From Cheiracanthium punctorium (taxonomy: Eukaryota > Arthropoda > Arachnida > Araneae > Cheiracanthiidae): a stretch of DNA of 64,000 nucleotides. Of the stretch, positions 10,781 through 23,157 are shown piece after piece. The stretch spans positions 372,001-436,000 of the forward strand of contig JAWZYV010012261.1 of assembly GCA_038373885.1 (NCBI GenBank), read 5' to 3'. Position 1 is the stretch's first letter. Every line of letters starts with the position of its first letter. The translations under genes were made by a program, and so were the position numbers. The notes beneath the pieces were generated by a model, which ran no database searches, was not told the DNA's origin, and saw only the letters and a program-made list of their open reading frames with translations.

Positions 10781-12767
10781 TATCACTGCCATCCATCAAC
10801 AAACTACCTGTAACCGAATCGATTGTTCAATGCACTCTACAAATGGACAACATCGCTAACACACTGCACCGTTTTTTGAAGACCTTTATTTCAAACTTAA
10901 TTCATTTGAAAATGAGGTATGATACTTCAATCTTTTATGCACAGTAATCTAAAATCGTCGACTTTCCCAAAGTAATGCATTTTAAAAGGAACCTTTTTAT
11001 ATACTTTCAGGAATTAAATAGTATATTCACATATCCAGCGAACGGCTACTATTTCACGCGTTAGGAGTGAGTCATTAACCTCTTCATTTCAGATTTTATA
11101 TAAGTTACTAGCATTACGAATATTTTTTTATGAATATTTTTTTATAAAATTGATTTTTTAATGGTACAAAGGCAAAATGTCCCATTAATGGATACCAACA
11201 CACCGAATATAGAGAGTTCCCCATTTAAAGAAAATTTTAAATGTCCATAAATTATGTTCGGAACTCCGTTGCAACAATATGGTGAACTACTCTTGGTTAC
11301 TATTTAGCTACATTGTTGAACCGTAAAAATAAGAAATAAGAATCACCCCGGAAGAGAGGGGGAGGGGAAAATAGTTAAATATGCACAGAGCGATTTTAAG
11401 AAAAGGTTTCAAAAATTTACACTAAAGAAAACTTTGTAAAAATATTTAAATTAATTCAACACAGTGATGAGACCTCTATTCCTTTTGTTCCAACATTTTC
11501 AACGGACCTGCAATCAATGATGAAATCCAAGACACGGCTGCCAGCAACGTGAATTCACCGAACGTAGAACGTATGAACCAATTAACTAAGTTGTGTGTCA
11601 CGTAGTGTAACGTATCGCCTCCAATGGCAGACAAAGTCGCCACCTTAGTGGTACAGAGTATTTTTAAAGTGGTGCAAACAAGGAAGGAACGACATTTCTT
11701 CATATATGTTTTGGTATTTCTGAAAAAAAAATGTATGCTAACCTCATGGATAGTGGAATAAAGAAAAGTAAAACTACGACTGCTATGTTCTCTTATCATC
11801 ACATATTGTATTGTATTTCATTATTTTACATATATATAGGTAAATCATTTAATTTACTTAAAAAGGATATATCATACAACTTAGATTAAATGTTGGAGTA
11901 TTTTTTTAATAATTAGTGTACTGCAATAAACACATCATTATTTTTTAAATAAAACTTACTATCCCTAAAGTATTTGGTTGAATATATTGGAAGTATTAGG
12001 CCAAATAAGTTGAAATATCGATTGAATATCTGTGTACTATTCAGTGAATATTCAGTAATATGAGCTAAACAGGCAATATACCAAATAGTGGCTGAATATT
12101 CATTACATACCTAATATTTATCTTGATAAATTTTATTATATCTGGGTCTTTATAGCATTTATAAATTTCTGTATTGCACTGTATTCTTTAACAGCTATTT
12201 CCCTTACCTCCTCAAAGAAAAGTCTTTAAAATCTTTTGCTCCACACACATCCACAAATGTAGCCAAATGGGTCTCATTATATCTTGTCAATCATGTTCGG
12301 CCATAGACCAAATTGGGTCTAATTTGGGTTTTATATGACAATTTTATTTTTCTGCAAATGTACTATGCCTTAAAAAATGGCTTAGCTCATAAAAGGTTTT
12401 GTTGGCAGATAATTTTTTTTCCCCCCTCCCCACAAATATATTTTACTACTGATTTCTGAGCCCAAGTATTTAAAACTAGGTACAGATTAAGGAGTGTGAA
12501 AGCCTCAATGTGTAAAAAAATATTGCATGTATCATGTTAAACTTTCTTGGGGAACGTTTATAGTAGTTCTTTTTAGCATGCGAAGGATTCAGATTATTCT
12601 TTAACGTATTGCGCTGTGACGGGTTGAACCAGGACACTGGAATTACGTAAAGAATATTAATTCAGCCGTTTAGGATTCTGGTGCCCTTTATCTTTCTAAA
12701 AGAATTTTTTTGGTGAAGCAACGCTCGGGTTTCGAATGTGCACTTGCACACATAATGGCTGATCTAG
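10781..12767. other. Intergenic, no gene recognised
   Basis: A+T-rich sequence between DM paralogs 1 and 2. A 108-codon minus-strand frame at 11476-11802 shows no domain and is not called. Confidence 0.45.
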
Positions 12768-12771
12768 TTAA

Positions 12772-13198
12772 CCCTTAAACGCGCAGTGTTCCCGCTCTGG
12801 GAACACCAAACTCTGACGTTTTGACTGTTGCCAGTCACGAAGAATAGATTTGATTTCTATAAAAATAGTTGCGGTTCAAACAGCTCCACCAGAATCCTTA
12901 ACTTTTTAGCACGTCATTTACCGTAAAAAAATTGTTCACGATTATTTTTAACAGCACTGACATCTGCTGAAAAAATGGAAGAATGCGAGAACAGCTGGAT
13001 AGATTGCCCAATGCTGAAAAAAGGGCAGCCGTTGCCATCGCTCGACTCGGCACAGCCAGCTGTCGTAAAAAAAAGGGTTTCTAGATCTGTGGCACGCGAT
13101 GAACATTTCGATCGTCCGCCATTTTGCTGGTAGTTAAGTCGAGCGATGGCAACGGCTGCCGTTTTTTCAGTATTGGTAAAGGGTTGCGCCTCAAAGGG
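12772..13198. mobile_element. TTAA-flanked, piggyBac-like MITE with internal hairpin
   Basis: TTAA flanks both ends (12768-12771 and 13199-13202). The ends begin CCCTTAAACGCG at the left and are complementary to GCGCCTCAAAGGG at the right, as in piggyBac-type elements. Inside, GGCAGCCGTTGCCATCGCTC (from 13023) and its exact complement (ending at 13160) form a perfect 24-bp stem, which extends with two mismatches to about 39 bp. The loop is about 90 bases. No transposase is encoded. Confidence 0.7.
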
Positions 13199-13202
13199 TT
13201 AA

Positions 13203-14530
13203 TGCAGCCATTCGAACTGTCAGAATGACTATTTAAGTAAAAATGTGTTCTCTGACTACTGAAATAAGAAATAGTGTGCGCGAATGTCTTTAGATAATGT
13301 TGATTTTAAATGAGCCATGTATTTTACAGCTGTATTTTTGGGGACTTCGCAAAAGACTAACGATTTTTATTACTAAATGTTGAGTACAGTCGAACCTCGT
13401 TCAGACGAAAACGCTGAACACGAAATTTCTTTTAAGACGAAGGAAAACTGTTCCCCAATCAAGTCTTGCCTTTTGCCGTTGTATCCCCTAACACGAATTG
13501 CGATCACAAGAAGAGATTTCTGGAACACTTCGACATCGTATTAACCCTTTCCTTCTCGCTCCTGTCAAAATCACGGGCTAAGCTTTCTCCCTCTATTACT
13601 TGTGCCAATGATATTTCCTGGCAATAGTGTTCAAAAGTTATGTGCCAGAAAGATAAGAGCATTTCGATCCTTATGCACGGATTTTTTTTTACATCTACTT
13701 TTACACAACAGATCATCACAACAGATTATCACACGGGCACTTGTGGCACGTGCCCTGTACACACATGCAGAAACGGCTAAAAAAAAAAAAAGTGAGTTTA
13801 AAGCTGTGTATATAGGGGCAGAAAAATTTGAAAGTGCCCTGAGCTCAAAAATGTCATAGTCAGGCCCTGATAGCAGTTCAAATACGTGTATTTGCGTTAT
13901 TCATTTTGCAATCTTAGCTCACTGTTTTTACTTATGCTCCGAGAAAACTTTACAAATATTAATTTATTTTAGCAAGTAAGTTTCTCCAATATTTTTAATT
14001 ATTTCCTGCTTGCTAGAATACACACATTCAGTCACAATAGCCCTAAATGCTGGCTTTTCCTACAAATTAAACCCTTTTTTTTATTTCGCTCTAAAAAAAG
14101 GGCCAAAAACTTAAAATGAATACATATATTGTTCATGCACTTATTTTTGTACAATTTTCTTCAATAAAAAATAGGCACTTTATGACCGTTTTCTTGAAAA
14201 TAATATGAGCCTCAAGGGGTTAACGAAGCTGGACTCTAAGAAGTTTAATTTGAATAGTCTATATATATTGAGGATTGGGAGTTCATTTGTGAAGGTCATA
14301 GTGAAATGCTCTTTTATGAGGATTTTGTCAGTTATTGATTCAGTGTTTATTTCATGTCAAATTCCGGTTTCTAATGTCGCTAACCAAGAACATATATATA
14401 AACAATGCGAATCTGGTCGCAACCCAATATCCCTGAGCTTTGAATTTAACTTCGAAGCTACCAAAATAACGTGCAATTTTACCATTAACATCTACAAGAA
14501 AGCCCCTCTTTTGTGTTTCACAAACTATAA
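13203..14530. other. No gene recognised; pogo-like end
   Basis: TACAGTCGAACCTCG near 13386 resembles the end of a Tigger/pogo element, but no partner end was found. The remainder is A+T-rich with unsupported frames. Confidence 0.4.
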
Positions 14531-14611
14531 TACAGTGAAACCTCCGTAAGTTAGACACCTCCAAAAAGTGTCCACCTTAGGGAGGTATCTAAATTGGGAG
14601 GTTCCACTGTA
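14531..14611. mobile_element. Tiny palindromic TA-flanked MITE
   Basis: An 81-bp near-palindrome starts TACAGTGAAACCTCC and ends GGAGGTTCCACTGTA, with an AGACACCTCC/GGAGGTATCT inner pair. The TA at each end is the likely target duplication, as in Tc1/mariner/pogo families. Confidence 0.7.
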
Positions 14612-15093
14612 TCTGAAACGATAAAGTTTTCTTCCTCCTCCCCCTAATTTGGAATCATCGACATATCACATCGAGCATCATTCATTTCCTTTTAAAAGTT
14701 TCAGATCGAACAGACAAATAGCAATAGCAATAATTTAACAATGCTAATAATTTAGAATGGCAATGGCGGTCATTTAAAGCATCAAGTTCTTACACTATTG
14801 TATTAGGTTGATGAGGGAGGGTCGCCTGCGAGAACTTGTGGAAGAAGATCAGTATTCAACCACTCGCGAGCAAGCTAAAGCCCGGGTTTCCTCGGAGCGG
14901 CAGCGTCCAGCGCTCGCCTTTGACAACCGCGAAAAAGTGCCCGAGGTGACATCCGTGAAAAACTGTCCACAGCTGTCGCGAAAGGGTGGTTTCCTGCAGG
15001 CGCGCGAGCGCGCGGCATTTTTCTGCGTCCACTTTCTGGAAAACGGTTGTTGGGCAGGCATTCTTCGTTCTGAAAACGCTTCGCACACTGAAA
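14612..15093. other. No gene recognised
   Basis: Moderately GC-rich from about 14815 to 15065. The overlapping open frames on both strands show no domain. It may be the 5' region of the Harbinger fragment that follows. Confidence 0.4.
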
Positions 15094-15414
15094 ATGGCTG
15101 AAAGTGTTGAATATGAAATTATCGCTCTTGTATTAGATGAAGAGCAAGAAGAAGAAGAAATCATTTCATCGGCTTTTGTAAGAAAAGATACCCATGAAAT
15201 ATTTAAAAAAAGAGAGGATGAAGGAACTTTTAATATTTTAGTTCAAAGGCATCTAAAAGACGACGAAACAAAATTTCGTGAATATTTTAGAGTTTCGCGG
15301 GAGTTGTTTAACTTCATATTATCAGTATGTACCTTCATTCTTATCAGTATGTACCTTCTAAGAAATGCATACCTACACATGGTTCAGCTATTCCGCGAAA
15401 ACGAACGGTGTTAG
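15094..15414 (+). pseudogene. PIF/Harbinger transposase N-terminal fragment (HARBI1-like)
   Basis: The frame starts MAESVEYEIIALVLDEEQEE, followed by VRKDTHEIFKKREDEGTFNILVQ and FREYFRVSRELFNFILS. This is the layout of the N-terminal region of HARBI1-type nucleases in arthropods, which cut and rejoin DNA at element ends. The catalytic DDE part is absent: after residue 90 or so the frame runs into unrelated sequence and stops. It reads as a 5'-truncated or interrupted transposon relic. Recognition is by pattern only. Confidence 0.55.
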
Positions 15415-15774
15415 AAAAAAATCATGTGATTTTGGTACATAATTACAAATAAACTAATTATGCCAGGTACTTCAAAATTTTGAAACTGTCTCTTTACAAG
15501 CTGTACTACATATCGATCAACCTGTATCAGTTTCAAGATTTTTAGAAAATATTCTTAATAAGAATTTTTTCTGAAAATTTCACAAACTCCACTGCATTTT
15601 CGCTTATTGTAGTGCGTAAAGCAGCTTATGAAGAACCATCGTGAATTTTTTGGAGACCATGGTGCTGTTAGTTTATTTCAATTTGTGTACCAAGACTAAA
15701 AACAGACCCCCCCCCCCCCTTGGCTACGCCCCTGATTCTAAGTATTATATTTTTTACAAAATGATTGATATTGT
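15415..15774. other. No gene recognised
   Basis: A+T-rich. A C-run followed by TTGGCTACGCCCCTG near 15708-15733 looks like the end of a hAT-type repeat. Confidence 0.35.
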
Positions 15775-15832
15775 TTTTAGGAAATTACGGAAAATTATCT
15801 GCACAAAGGATCTAGGCCGAGAGGTACATAAT
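15775..15832 (-). repeat. SINE 3'-end fragment
   Basis: The minus strand matches the 3' part of the SINE at 41351-41591 (CTCGGCCTAGATC...GCAGATAATT). It is cut off by the neighbouring hAT-type MITE. Confidence 0.5.
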
Positions 15833-15840
15833 GATTGAAC

Positions 15841-16161
15841 CAGTGCAAAGCGGCATAGCGGGGCGAATGCCCGGACCCCTACACGTAGGGGCCTCAAAAT
15901 CCATCTAATTATTATTCATACCTCTTGGAATTTTTTTTTCTTCCTTTATTTTTTTTCTTTTGATTTTTTTTTTCTTTTTTGTATTGACTACATACTTACA
16001 TGTTATATCTGTTATTATCTAAAAGCGTTTAATTCTGACTTTGAGTACATACAAATGTATGAAACGTGCTAATTTATTTTCGTTTTTACCAAATATAACA
16101 TGAAAAGGGCCCCTAGATTCACTCCCGCCCCTGGAACTCGTAAACCCAGGTTGCGGCACTG
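15841..16161 (-). mobile_element. hAT-type MITE with near-perfect 8-bp duplication
   Basis: The ends are CAGTGCAAAGCGGCA at the left and the complement of CAGTGCCGCAACCTGG at the right. The flanks GATTGAAC (15833-15840) and GATTGAAT (16162-16169) match at 7 of 8. The sequence from the right end inward matches the block at 37905, so both belong to one family. Non-coding. Confidence 0.65.
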
Positions 16162-16169
16162 GATTGAAT

Positions 16170-18241
16170 CAAGAAACAAAAAGTAAAATAGGATGTTTTT
16201 AAAAAAATTGTTTACCTAAACACAATAAAGAATCACAGGGGATTTCTAGACACCATCGAAAATTCGTTTTTTAGTATATTTCAGGTACAAAGTCCCTTTA
16301 AATACAAAATTAATACTTAATGATGAATTAAACCTTATTTGTTTAGAAAAAAGAACGTACAAAATGTATTTTGATATTTTTCATATCTCATTCAATGCAT
16401 GTGTGTAATAGCAAACAGTATATACATTTGTAACATGTAAATATATTTTTTTATTCTTTTGTATCGTTGAGTATATAATTATGAAAAAAAAAAAAAAAAA
16501 TGTGATTTATGAAAATATGCGACTGCTAAGTTCTGTTTAATCAAGCATTAATTAGTACTTATATTCTCCATTCACAATAAATAACTACTTATTAATACTC
16601 ATTTAATGTGAATTCGTTAAAATCCAATGTACATTGGATGGTGTGTATTTCTTTTGTGCGTCCACGAATTCTCCACGGGCAGCGGCGTTCGCCGAGCGTC
16701 CACCACATCTGGACGGAAGCGGCGATCGCCGAGCGTCCCCTCCTGCCGCTTTCGCGAGTAGCAAACCACTTTTTAACAAACGCGTTCTTTGGACGCGAGA
16801 GGCACCGCTGAGGTCATTAATCACTCTGGTCGCTGGACGCCGGCCGCCTCCAGGAAACCAGGGCTTAAGGATTTACACATTGTGTCATGCCCACCAGTCG
16901 TGTTATGCACCCCATAAACTTGACGTGCAAGTTCAATCGCTGGGCGCCGCCGCATGAATTGATTCAAGAAGGTTTGGTGGAAAACTTTCGTTACAGCCTG
17001 ATATAAAGCTTAAAACAGAAAATTATTCACTGTAGTGAACAAATTAGTTCACTCGAGCAATATGCGATTAGAACAGAATTGGGATTAAGGTTGATGCCCA
17101 GATTCTGAGGAAGAAGCGAAGGGTAGGAGATCATTTTTCGAGCTAATTTTAGAACTTTGGGTGTCCACCAACAAAGCATAATTGTAGATCATTTGTCCTT
17201 TTGAGGTTTTGGCCGCAGTCTCGCTCAAAAGTTTTGTTTTGGAGCGATCCATTGTTTATCACGGGTACTGTGCAAAAGCCTTTATTCTGAACTTGTCGAG
17301 AATAACGGTGATTGACGACCACTATCATTTTATCGCCTTGGTGAACCCGATATGCCATGGTATGCAATGCTTTCACAAGTTACTTTGTCAATTTCAGTCT
17401 GAACCCGAATGTTTTGAAAAAATGTTTTTATTTTTTCTAAGTAATGAAAAAATGTTTTTCATTTTTTCTAAGTAACTAATTGCTTCTGAAGCACAACATG
17501 CACTCATTTAATCCATATGAACAGGTTCCAGGATGCATCAGATCTCACGGACTAAATTTCACAAACTGATAGGTTACACCAAACATATATTAAAACTGAT
17601 TACGATTCAAGCTCTCTTTTTTAACGTGAGCGTTATTTAGCTTGTGCACAAAAAAAGCTCCATTTACGACCCTACTTTCGCTCATTTAGTCGCATTACAT
17701 AGATATATTTTGTATTCTTATCTTTTGTGCAGGGTTTAGAGTTTATTTGATAAATTCACATACATTCATACCCATTAAAATTATTTTCTAAAACACAATG
17801 TAAAATCATGATTTATTTTTTAAATTACACTTAACACTTACAATTAATTACCTTACACCGCCACAAGTTATAAAGATATCAACTCATTTACAAATGTTTC
17901 GCCTTCGAAATTTTTTATTAAGTTGGTAGAGTTGCCTCAAGAATAGCAACTCTTTTTCATTGAGCTTCTGATGCCTTTGCCGGCTGTGAAGAGTGACCAA
18001 TGACGGATCTGAGGGAAGGGGGGACAGTAGCCCTTCGCTCGAGTGCACTTGAACCCACATTTAACCAGTTCTCTGCAGAGACGCAACGGAAAAGACTCTC
18101 CTTCTTTTAACCATGTTGCTTTCCAGAATGGTTCTTTGAACGCTCCGCCAGAAACCAGCGACTGCACTTCATTTTAGGACTATTCTGAGAAGTTCAAGGG
18201 GTCTTCTCCGTTGCTTATTCTCAAATGATCCAGCGGACTGG
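16170..18241. other. No gene recognised; GC-rich block and mariner-like end
   Basis: A GC-rich patch at 16640-16960 contains a short repeated GATCGCCGAGCGTCC-type motif and overlapping small frames without domains. GGAAAACTTTCGTTACAGCC (16979-16998), followed by TGATA, matches the end of the mariner-like MITE at 24585-24987. Near 17418-17475 a 28-bp unit with AAAATGTTTTTATTTTTTC is duplicated. Confidence 0.4.
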
Positions 18242-18245
18242 TTAA

Positions 18246-18718
18246 CCCTTTCATGGGTGGCGTCTTCGCAGTGAGGACACAAAACTCTGACATTTTGACT
18301 GTTTTGATTCATAAAGAATACATTTAACTTCCACTAAATACCTCAGGCTGGCATAGTTACACGAGAATCTTTTACATTTTAGGACATCATTTCTCGTAAA
18401 AATGATCGATTATTTGTAAAATGGGTGTCAGGATTATTTTTATCAGTGCTGGCATCTGCTGAGAATTGGAGAATACGATGAAAATACATGCATAGAGAAG
18501 AATAGCTGACTAGAGTGCCCAATGTCGAAAAAAAGGTAGCCGTTGCCATCGCTCGATTGAACGACCAGCAGCATGGCGGTCGATCCAATTGTCCATCGCG
18601 TCCAGCTGTGTCAAAAATTCGTCAAATGTGCAAGCGATGGGCGATTCAATCGACCGCCATGTTCCTGGAGCGATGGAAATGGCTTTTCAACCATCTTAAA
18701 TGGTTGAGCTTCAAAGGT
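18246..18718. mobile_element. TTAA-flanked, piggyBac-like MITE copy
   Basis: It is flanked by TTAA at 18242-18245 and 18719-18722 and starts CCCTTTCATGG. The order of blocks follows the 12772 copy (AACTCTGACATTTTGACTG, then CTGGCATCTGCTGA, then GCCGTTGCCATCGCTCGA). The internal hairpin has decayed. It ends about 110 bp downstream of the splice donor of DM paralog 2, so it lies in that gene's intron if the gene is spliced as inferred. Confidence 0.65.
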
Positions 18719-18832
18719 TTAAACGGAGGTTCAAAATAAAAAATTGGGCCCACTTCTTCGTACGTTCCCTCGAGTAGTCCGGCGCTGCACAAGAGGAAGA
18801 AAAGTAAAGAGGGTCTCACTGAGTATACTCAC

Positions 18833-19388
18833 CGCCCGTGTACCTGAAGGCAGATGGTTCGGCTGGAGCTACGGCAGGGGGATGGCAACTCGTCCCGTTG
18901 CTCACAACCAAAACTCCAGCGCTGCTGACGACCCGTCCCATGGCTGACGGACTGGGACGGTCGTCCGCCGGATCTCCGCTGGACGTCGACAGGACGGGCT
19001 CGACGGGGCAGCATTCCTCGGGGTTCGCCACCCTCTGCTCGTCCTGTGCCTGCGCCCTCCTTAGGGCCACCTGCTTTGCCATCACTTTCCTCCTCTCCTC
19101 TATGAGGCAGCACTTGTCGCACTCGCACTTGGCGTACCTGCAGTAGCGCTTGTGTCCCTTGACGTTGATCTTCAGACCGTGGTTCCTACATCTCGCGCAC
19201 TTGGGGTTGCGGGAAGACGACTGGGACGCCCCGCCATGGTTGTTGTAGTCCAGGGGAGACTGGGGCGAGTCTGGCGCCCCGTCTTCGGAGGGTGGCTTCT
19301 CCTCCACTGCGATGGGGGGCGGCTTGTCGGCAACCGCCGCTTGGACGGCCCCTTGAGAATGGCGTCTCGAATAAAGGGTGTACTTCAT
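18833..19388 (-). CDS. dsx: doublesex-like DM-domain transcription factor, paralog 2, first coding exon
   Basis: The exon has 185 codons plus one base. The DM domain (62-118) carries ligands C64, C67, H70, H79, C83, C88, C90, C93 and the doublesex-type [11 protein letters not shown] helix end. It matches paralog 1 at 48 of 57 positions. The N-terminus [14 protein letters not shown] and the end PSAFRYTG also match paralog 1, and the donor (GTGAGT, 18827-18832) is again phase 1 at the equivalent place. An in-frame TAG lies two codons before the ATG, so the start is firm unless an upstream exon joins at the CTCTTTAG acceptor-like site. The linkers are Pro/Ser-rich and differ from paralog 1, so the duplication is not very recent. 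Later exons are not seen. Confidence 0.9.
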
Positions 19389-20960
19389 GGTCCCCTAAAG
19401 AGGACGCTCTCTTTGAGCAAACTTCAGCGTTCTCTGTACAGTACACAATTAATCAAGTGTCCTCAAGAGAAATGATTCACACCCACCATGTTTTAGTACC
19501 TGTCTCGGGCGACAAGTGAAAGTTGTTTGAGACAACTTATTTTTGCATCCTAAGAAAAGACTTCGAATTATTTTTGAGCCTTTTTAGAAAGGAAGTCTTC
19601 GAAGAAGTATCTTTTGCCATCCAATAGACAGCTAACCTGTTCAGAAATGCTAACTTCTGTAAGATGTTCGTTTACGAAAAGATGGTAAACTATTTGAGAA
19701 ATCTTTGCTTGAAAGAAAAACCAATAAATACGATCTTCTGAACGAAAAAGTGATACGGAAGTGAATCTTTGCTACAGTGCCACACGCACTTGATGTTTTC
19801 CGGGATACGAAAATGATCTGTTTGGAACACCATCCAACTCCTAATATGGATAGCAGAAATCTATTCACAGTCCTCTGAAAGCTATTTGAAAAACGCGTAC
19901 TTCTCTGTCATTGTAGTTGGTAAATTTAATAAAACTCGTATATTCCGGAAAACACCGGTGACCTATGGGTTCTTTCGCTGGCAGAACTACGAAGAAAATA
20001 CCTTCCAGTCTTCGAATCGGCATGCACACTCGTAATTGGAAGTATTCAACTGGAATAAGACACCCACGTTATTGCCTTTGCAGAAACATTGATACATTTT
20101 CTGGATTTTGAGATGCCAGATAGGTGTTCAGGCAGAATAAGTATTCCTCAGAACAAAAAAAATCACTTAACGCTTCTTTAAGCCGACATTTCGTCTTCAC
20201 GCGTGTCCCTTCGAATACTTGCCTGATATTCCCTTAGTATGAGCACAGAACTATCTGTCAGGCTGAAAAACATGCATCAATATTTTAGCTCATTTGAATA
20301 CGAGACACCCACCTATCGTCTTCCGCTATCTTGGGACTGGGAAATCTTCTCCCGATCGGCGTAAGAGAACGTGAGACGAGAGGGCGCACGCACCGATACT
20401 CCGCCGAGCGAGCGACTACTGGAGGCATCCACCGCTCGCCGGCAACTGGATACAATGTATCAGCCGCCTCGGAAAGAGAGTATCAGCGGGGGGGGAAGGG
20501 GGGAGGAAACGAACTCCGCTCTCTCTCTCTCTCTCTCCCCCCTATGTCGGGATGGAAAAAAGAACCTGGCTCACTCGATTGCCAGATCATTTATTCGAAT
20601 CTGCCGCCGAGAACAAGATAGGGTGAGGGGACGGGGGTTGGGGGGTGAGGGGGCCGCGCTCTCACTCTTTGCTCCCGAAGGTCGAGGTTGAAGAGATGAA
20701 GCCCGGCACGCGTCCGAAAAGGAATGTATCTGTTTCTTTCTCGTGAAACGAAAACTAGAGAGTGGTTGTGAGCGCTGCCGGGGTTGTATCTCTTTTCGTT
20801 CCTTGGCGAGGAATCGCCAAGCGCAGCAGCGCCAAGGTCGGAAAGGGCCTCCGCAGCGGAAGAGAGAGAGAGAGAAATATTGGCCCGGCCGGCGATCGAT
20901 ACGTCCCGTACGGGGTTCCTTTCGGGAAGAGCGCCTTTCTTTTTAGTATATACTAGGCAT
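19389..20960 (-). promoter_or_regulatory. Upstream region of DM paralog 2 with GC-rich GAGA-repeat block
   Basis: A pyrimidine-rich CCTCTTTAG just before the ATG could be a splice acceptor, which would place a 5' UTR exon further upstream. At 20331-20950 the sequence turns GC-rich with (CT)n/(GA)n runs at about 20520-20538 and 20861-20876 and G-rich runs. This is similar in position and composition to the block upstream of paralog 1. The promoter role is inferred. Overlapping frames there are composition artefacts. Confidence 0.35.
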
Positions 20961-22254
20961 TCGGATGTCCACTTGAGACGGGACGCGGGCTCTGTAAGAG
21001 CTCCCTAAAGCCCGAATCCGTGAGCGAGAATTCACATTTTAATGCATCAAAGGATTTGAAAAAACAAAACAGCTGCATTGTTTCTAGAGAAATAAACGTA
21101 CGTGTCGGAAAATAACGTACAATAACAAGCGCCCAGCCCAGCATTCACAACTCTTTAGACATTCCAAGAGCAGTTGCTTATGGTACACGTTTTCAATGCA
21201 TACTAAATTAAGCTTACTGAATAAATATATAAGCTAGGCATGATAAATCATTCCGAAGAGATCGATTATTATTCACTTCCCACTACTGTCATCATTTTGT
21301 AGGAGCACACAGCAGCCAGAAAAAAAAATTCTTACAGGGGGTAAGCCACCGTGTATAAATCGCAGAATTTCTCGCAGAGTCTTGATTCATTAACAAAGCT
21401 CCAAATTTCGTTGTGACCATTCTTTGGCTACGTTTCAGTTATTGCGTATTCGAATACACAATAGGGTCGTATTACTACGAACACATGAACGACAGGGATT
21501 CCGGAAAGGGCATATCTCTATCGCGTACCTAAGGGGGAAAAAGGTGTTGGAAGGGGGGAGAACTGGTTATTCAAGCATAACATTCGAGACATTAAAGTAC
21601 TTATTTAATCGTTGCCCTTTGAGCCTAATCTGTGAGAGTTACCTTGTAAGTCTTTGTAAAAGAATCCTTATTAAAGATGTTCGCATAAAAAAAGTCCTTA
21701 TAAAAGCAGGGCCGGCTCTAAGGAAGCTCGCGCCCCGGACAAGCTCATTTTCGGCGCCCTTTGTAAATAGGTCGAACTTGTTTGTAACGAGTCCTGATTT
21801 AACAAGAACGCCGATTTAATGAAGAAATCAGTAATGCTCGGTTGGTGCAATGTTAAATCTGTGGGAGTATAGTCTTTTAACGAGTAAACCCCGGTAATAT
21901 CGAAGACTATTTCAATGGCTTGCAAAATTTCCACTGCCTTACATCTGCTCAGCTCAGCTGATCCTTTCCTCAATCAAGTCAATAAATTCGACGATAATGA
22001 AGAAGAATATGAAGAATCTACAAAGGGGGGCGCACCTTTCCGTGGGCAGGTGGGTCAGTCCCACCTTCGATAAATCTTTTAAAAAAATTAATTAAAAAAA
22101 ATCAGCTCCCTCCCCTTAAGATCGTGCTTTGATGTCACTCCGAGCAGCTGCCGAGTTGTCAGTACTTGAGCAGGCATTGTATAGAAATTTGCCGATCACC
22201 TCCACAGAGATACAATTGCTGCATCTAACCTTTTCAACGGGAGTAAATTTCATA
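20961..22254. other. No gene recognised; repeat-like pieces
   Basis: CAGGGCCGGCTCTAAGGAAG near 21711 resembles a hAT-type end. Frames at 21424-21819 and 21698-21973 have no recognisable domains. Confidence 0.4.
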
Positions 22255-22427
22255 TTAGGGAGTTTTTGCGCTACGTTTCTTCCCATGTTAACGTTAACGC
22301 TATCCGCTATTCGGAGTACTTTGACCAATCAGGTTTCGGAATTCATTCGTGCACATGCGCTGTATTGTCCGATGGCATTTAACGTTAGCGTTACCGTGGG
22401 AAGAAACGATGCTCATAAACTCCCTAA
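22255..22427. mobile_element. TA-flanked MITE with long inverted ends
   Basis: The 173-bp element is flanked by TA on both sides. The left end is TTAGGGAGTTTTTGCGC, followed by GTTTCTTCCCATGTTAACG. The right end is the imperfect complement of the same two blocks, so the ends pair over about 45 bp. Confidence 0.65.
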
Positions 22428-23157
22428 TATTTGAGATGGATGAACACACCTCTAAAACTCACTGAAGCAATGACTGAGGAAGTGCCACTGTGCCATGGGC
22501 AAGCGTAAGGAAATCGCGCATTATAAATAGATATAAAAAACCTAAAATCTGGCCTTTTTTTTTAATCTGATGCCAAGCAAATAATTAATTTTATTGAATT
22601 ATGTCATAGAGGAAAAATGTACAAATTTGTTAATCTTAAAATAACTTTTTGCAGAATATCTTCGGAAAATAAATTTTAAAAAATAGAGTTAAAAAAATGA
22701 AATATAACTAACGGAATAAGAATTGTAGTCTACATGTGTGGTTGCAGTGTACCAGGAACTCGTCCAAAATCTTTTGTATGAAGTGTCCCAAATCACGATT
22801 TTCTCCATGAACACTTAGCATACAAAGTCCTGATAATCTCAAATCAATCCTTGTTGATCTTATACAGGACTTTACTAGAGAACTAAAAAATCTCTCTACT
22901 GTACAGGTATAGTAGCTGCAAATGTTAGAGCTATTTGCAAGCCTTTAGACACTACAGGGAAGAACTTAGTATGATGGTTTAATAAATAGGTTTTGTATCC
23001 AATTTTGTTGTTATTGGAGAAATCTAAAACAGCTCATATTAAAAAAGAAAATACTATGCTTCGGCTTCAGACAAAATGTTTTGTAGAAAAGTCTCCATAG
23101 GAACTTCAAATACGTTTCACTTTCCTCGTAAAGTCTTCGTACATTTCCGTAGCTAAA
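22428..23157. other. No gene recognised
   Basis: A+T-rich; nothing supported. Confidence 0.5.

Noticed and set aside
11476..11802. 108-codon minus-strand frame
   Set aside because: No domain, no splice or promoter context, ordinary A+T-rich composition.
18838..19475. Plus-strand frames over DM exon 2
   Set aside because: Shadows of the DM coding strand; no recognisable domain.
20331..20956. Overlapping frames in the GC-rich CT/GA block
   Set aside because: Low-complexity Arg/Ser-rich translations in all frames, typical of simple repeats.
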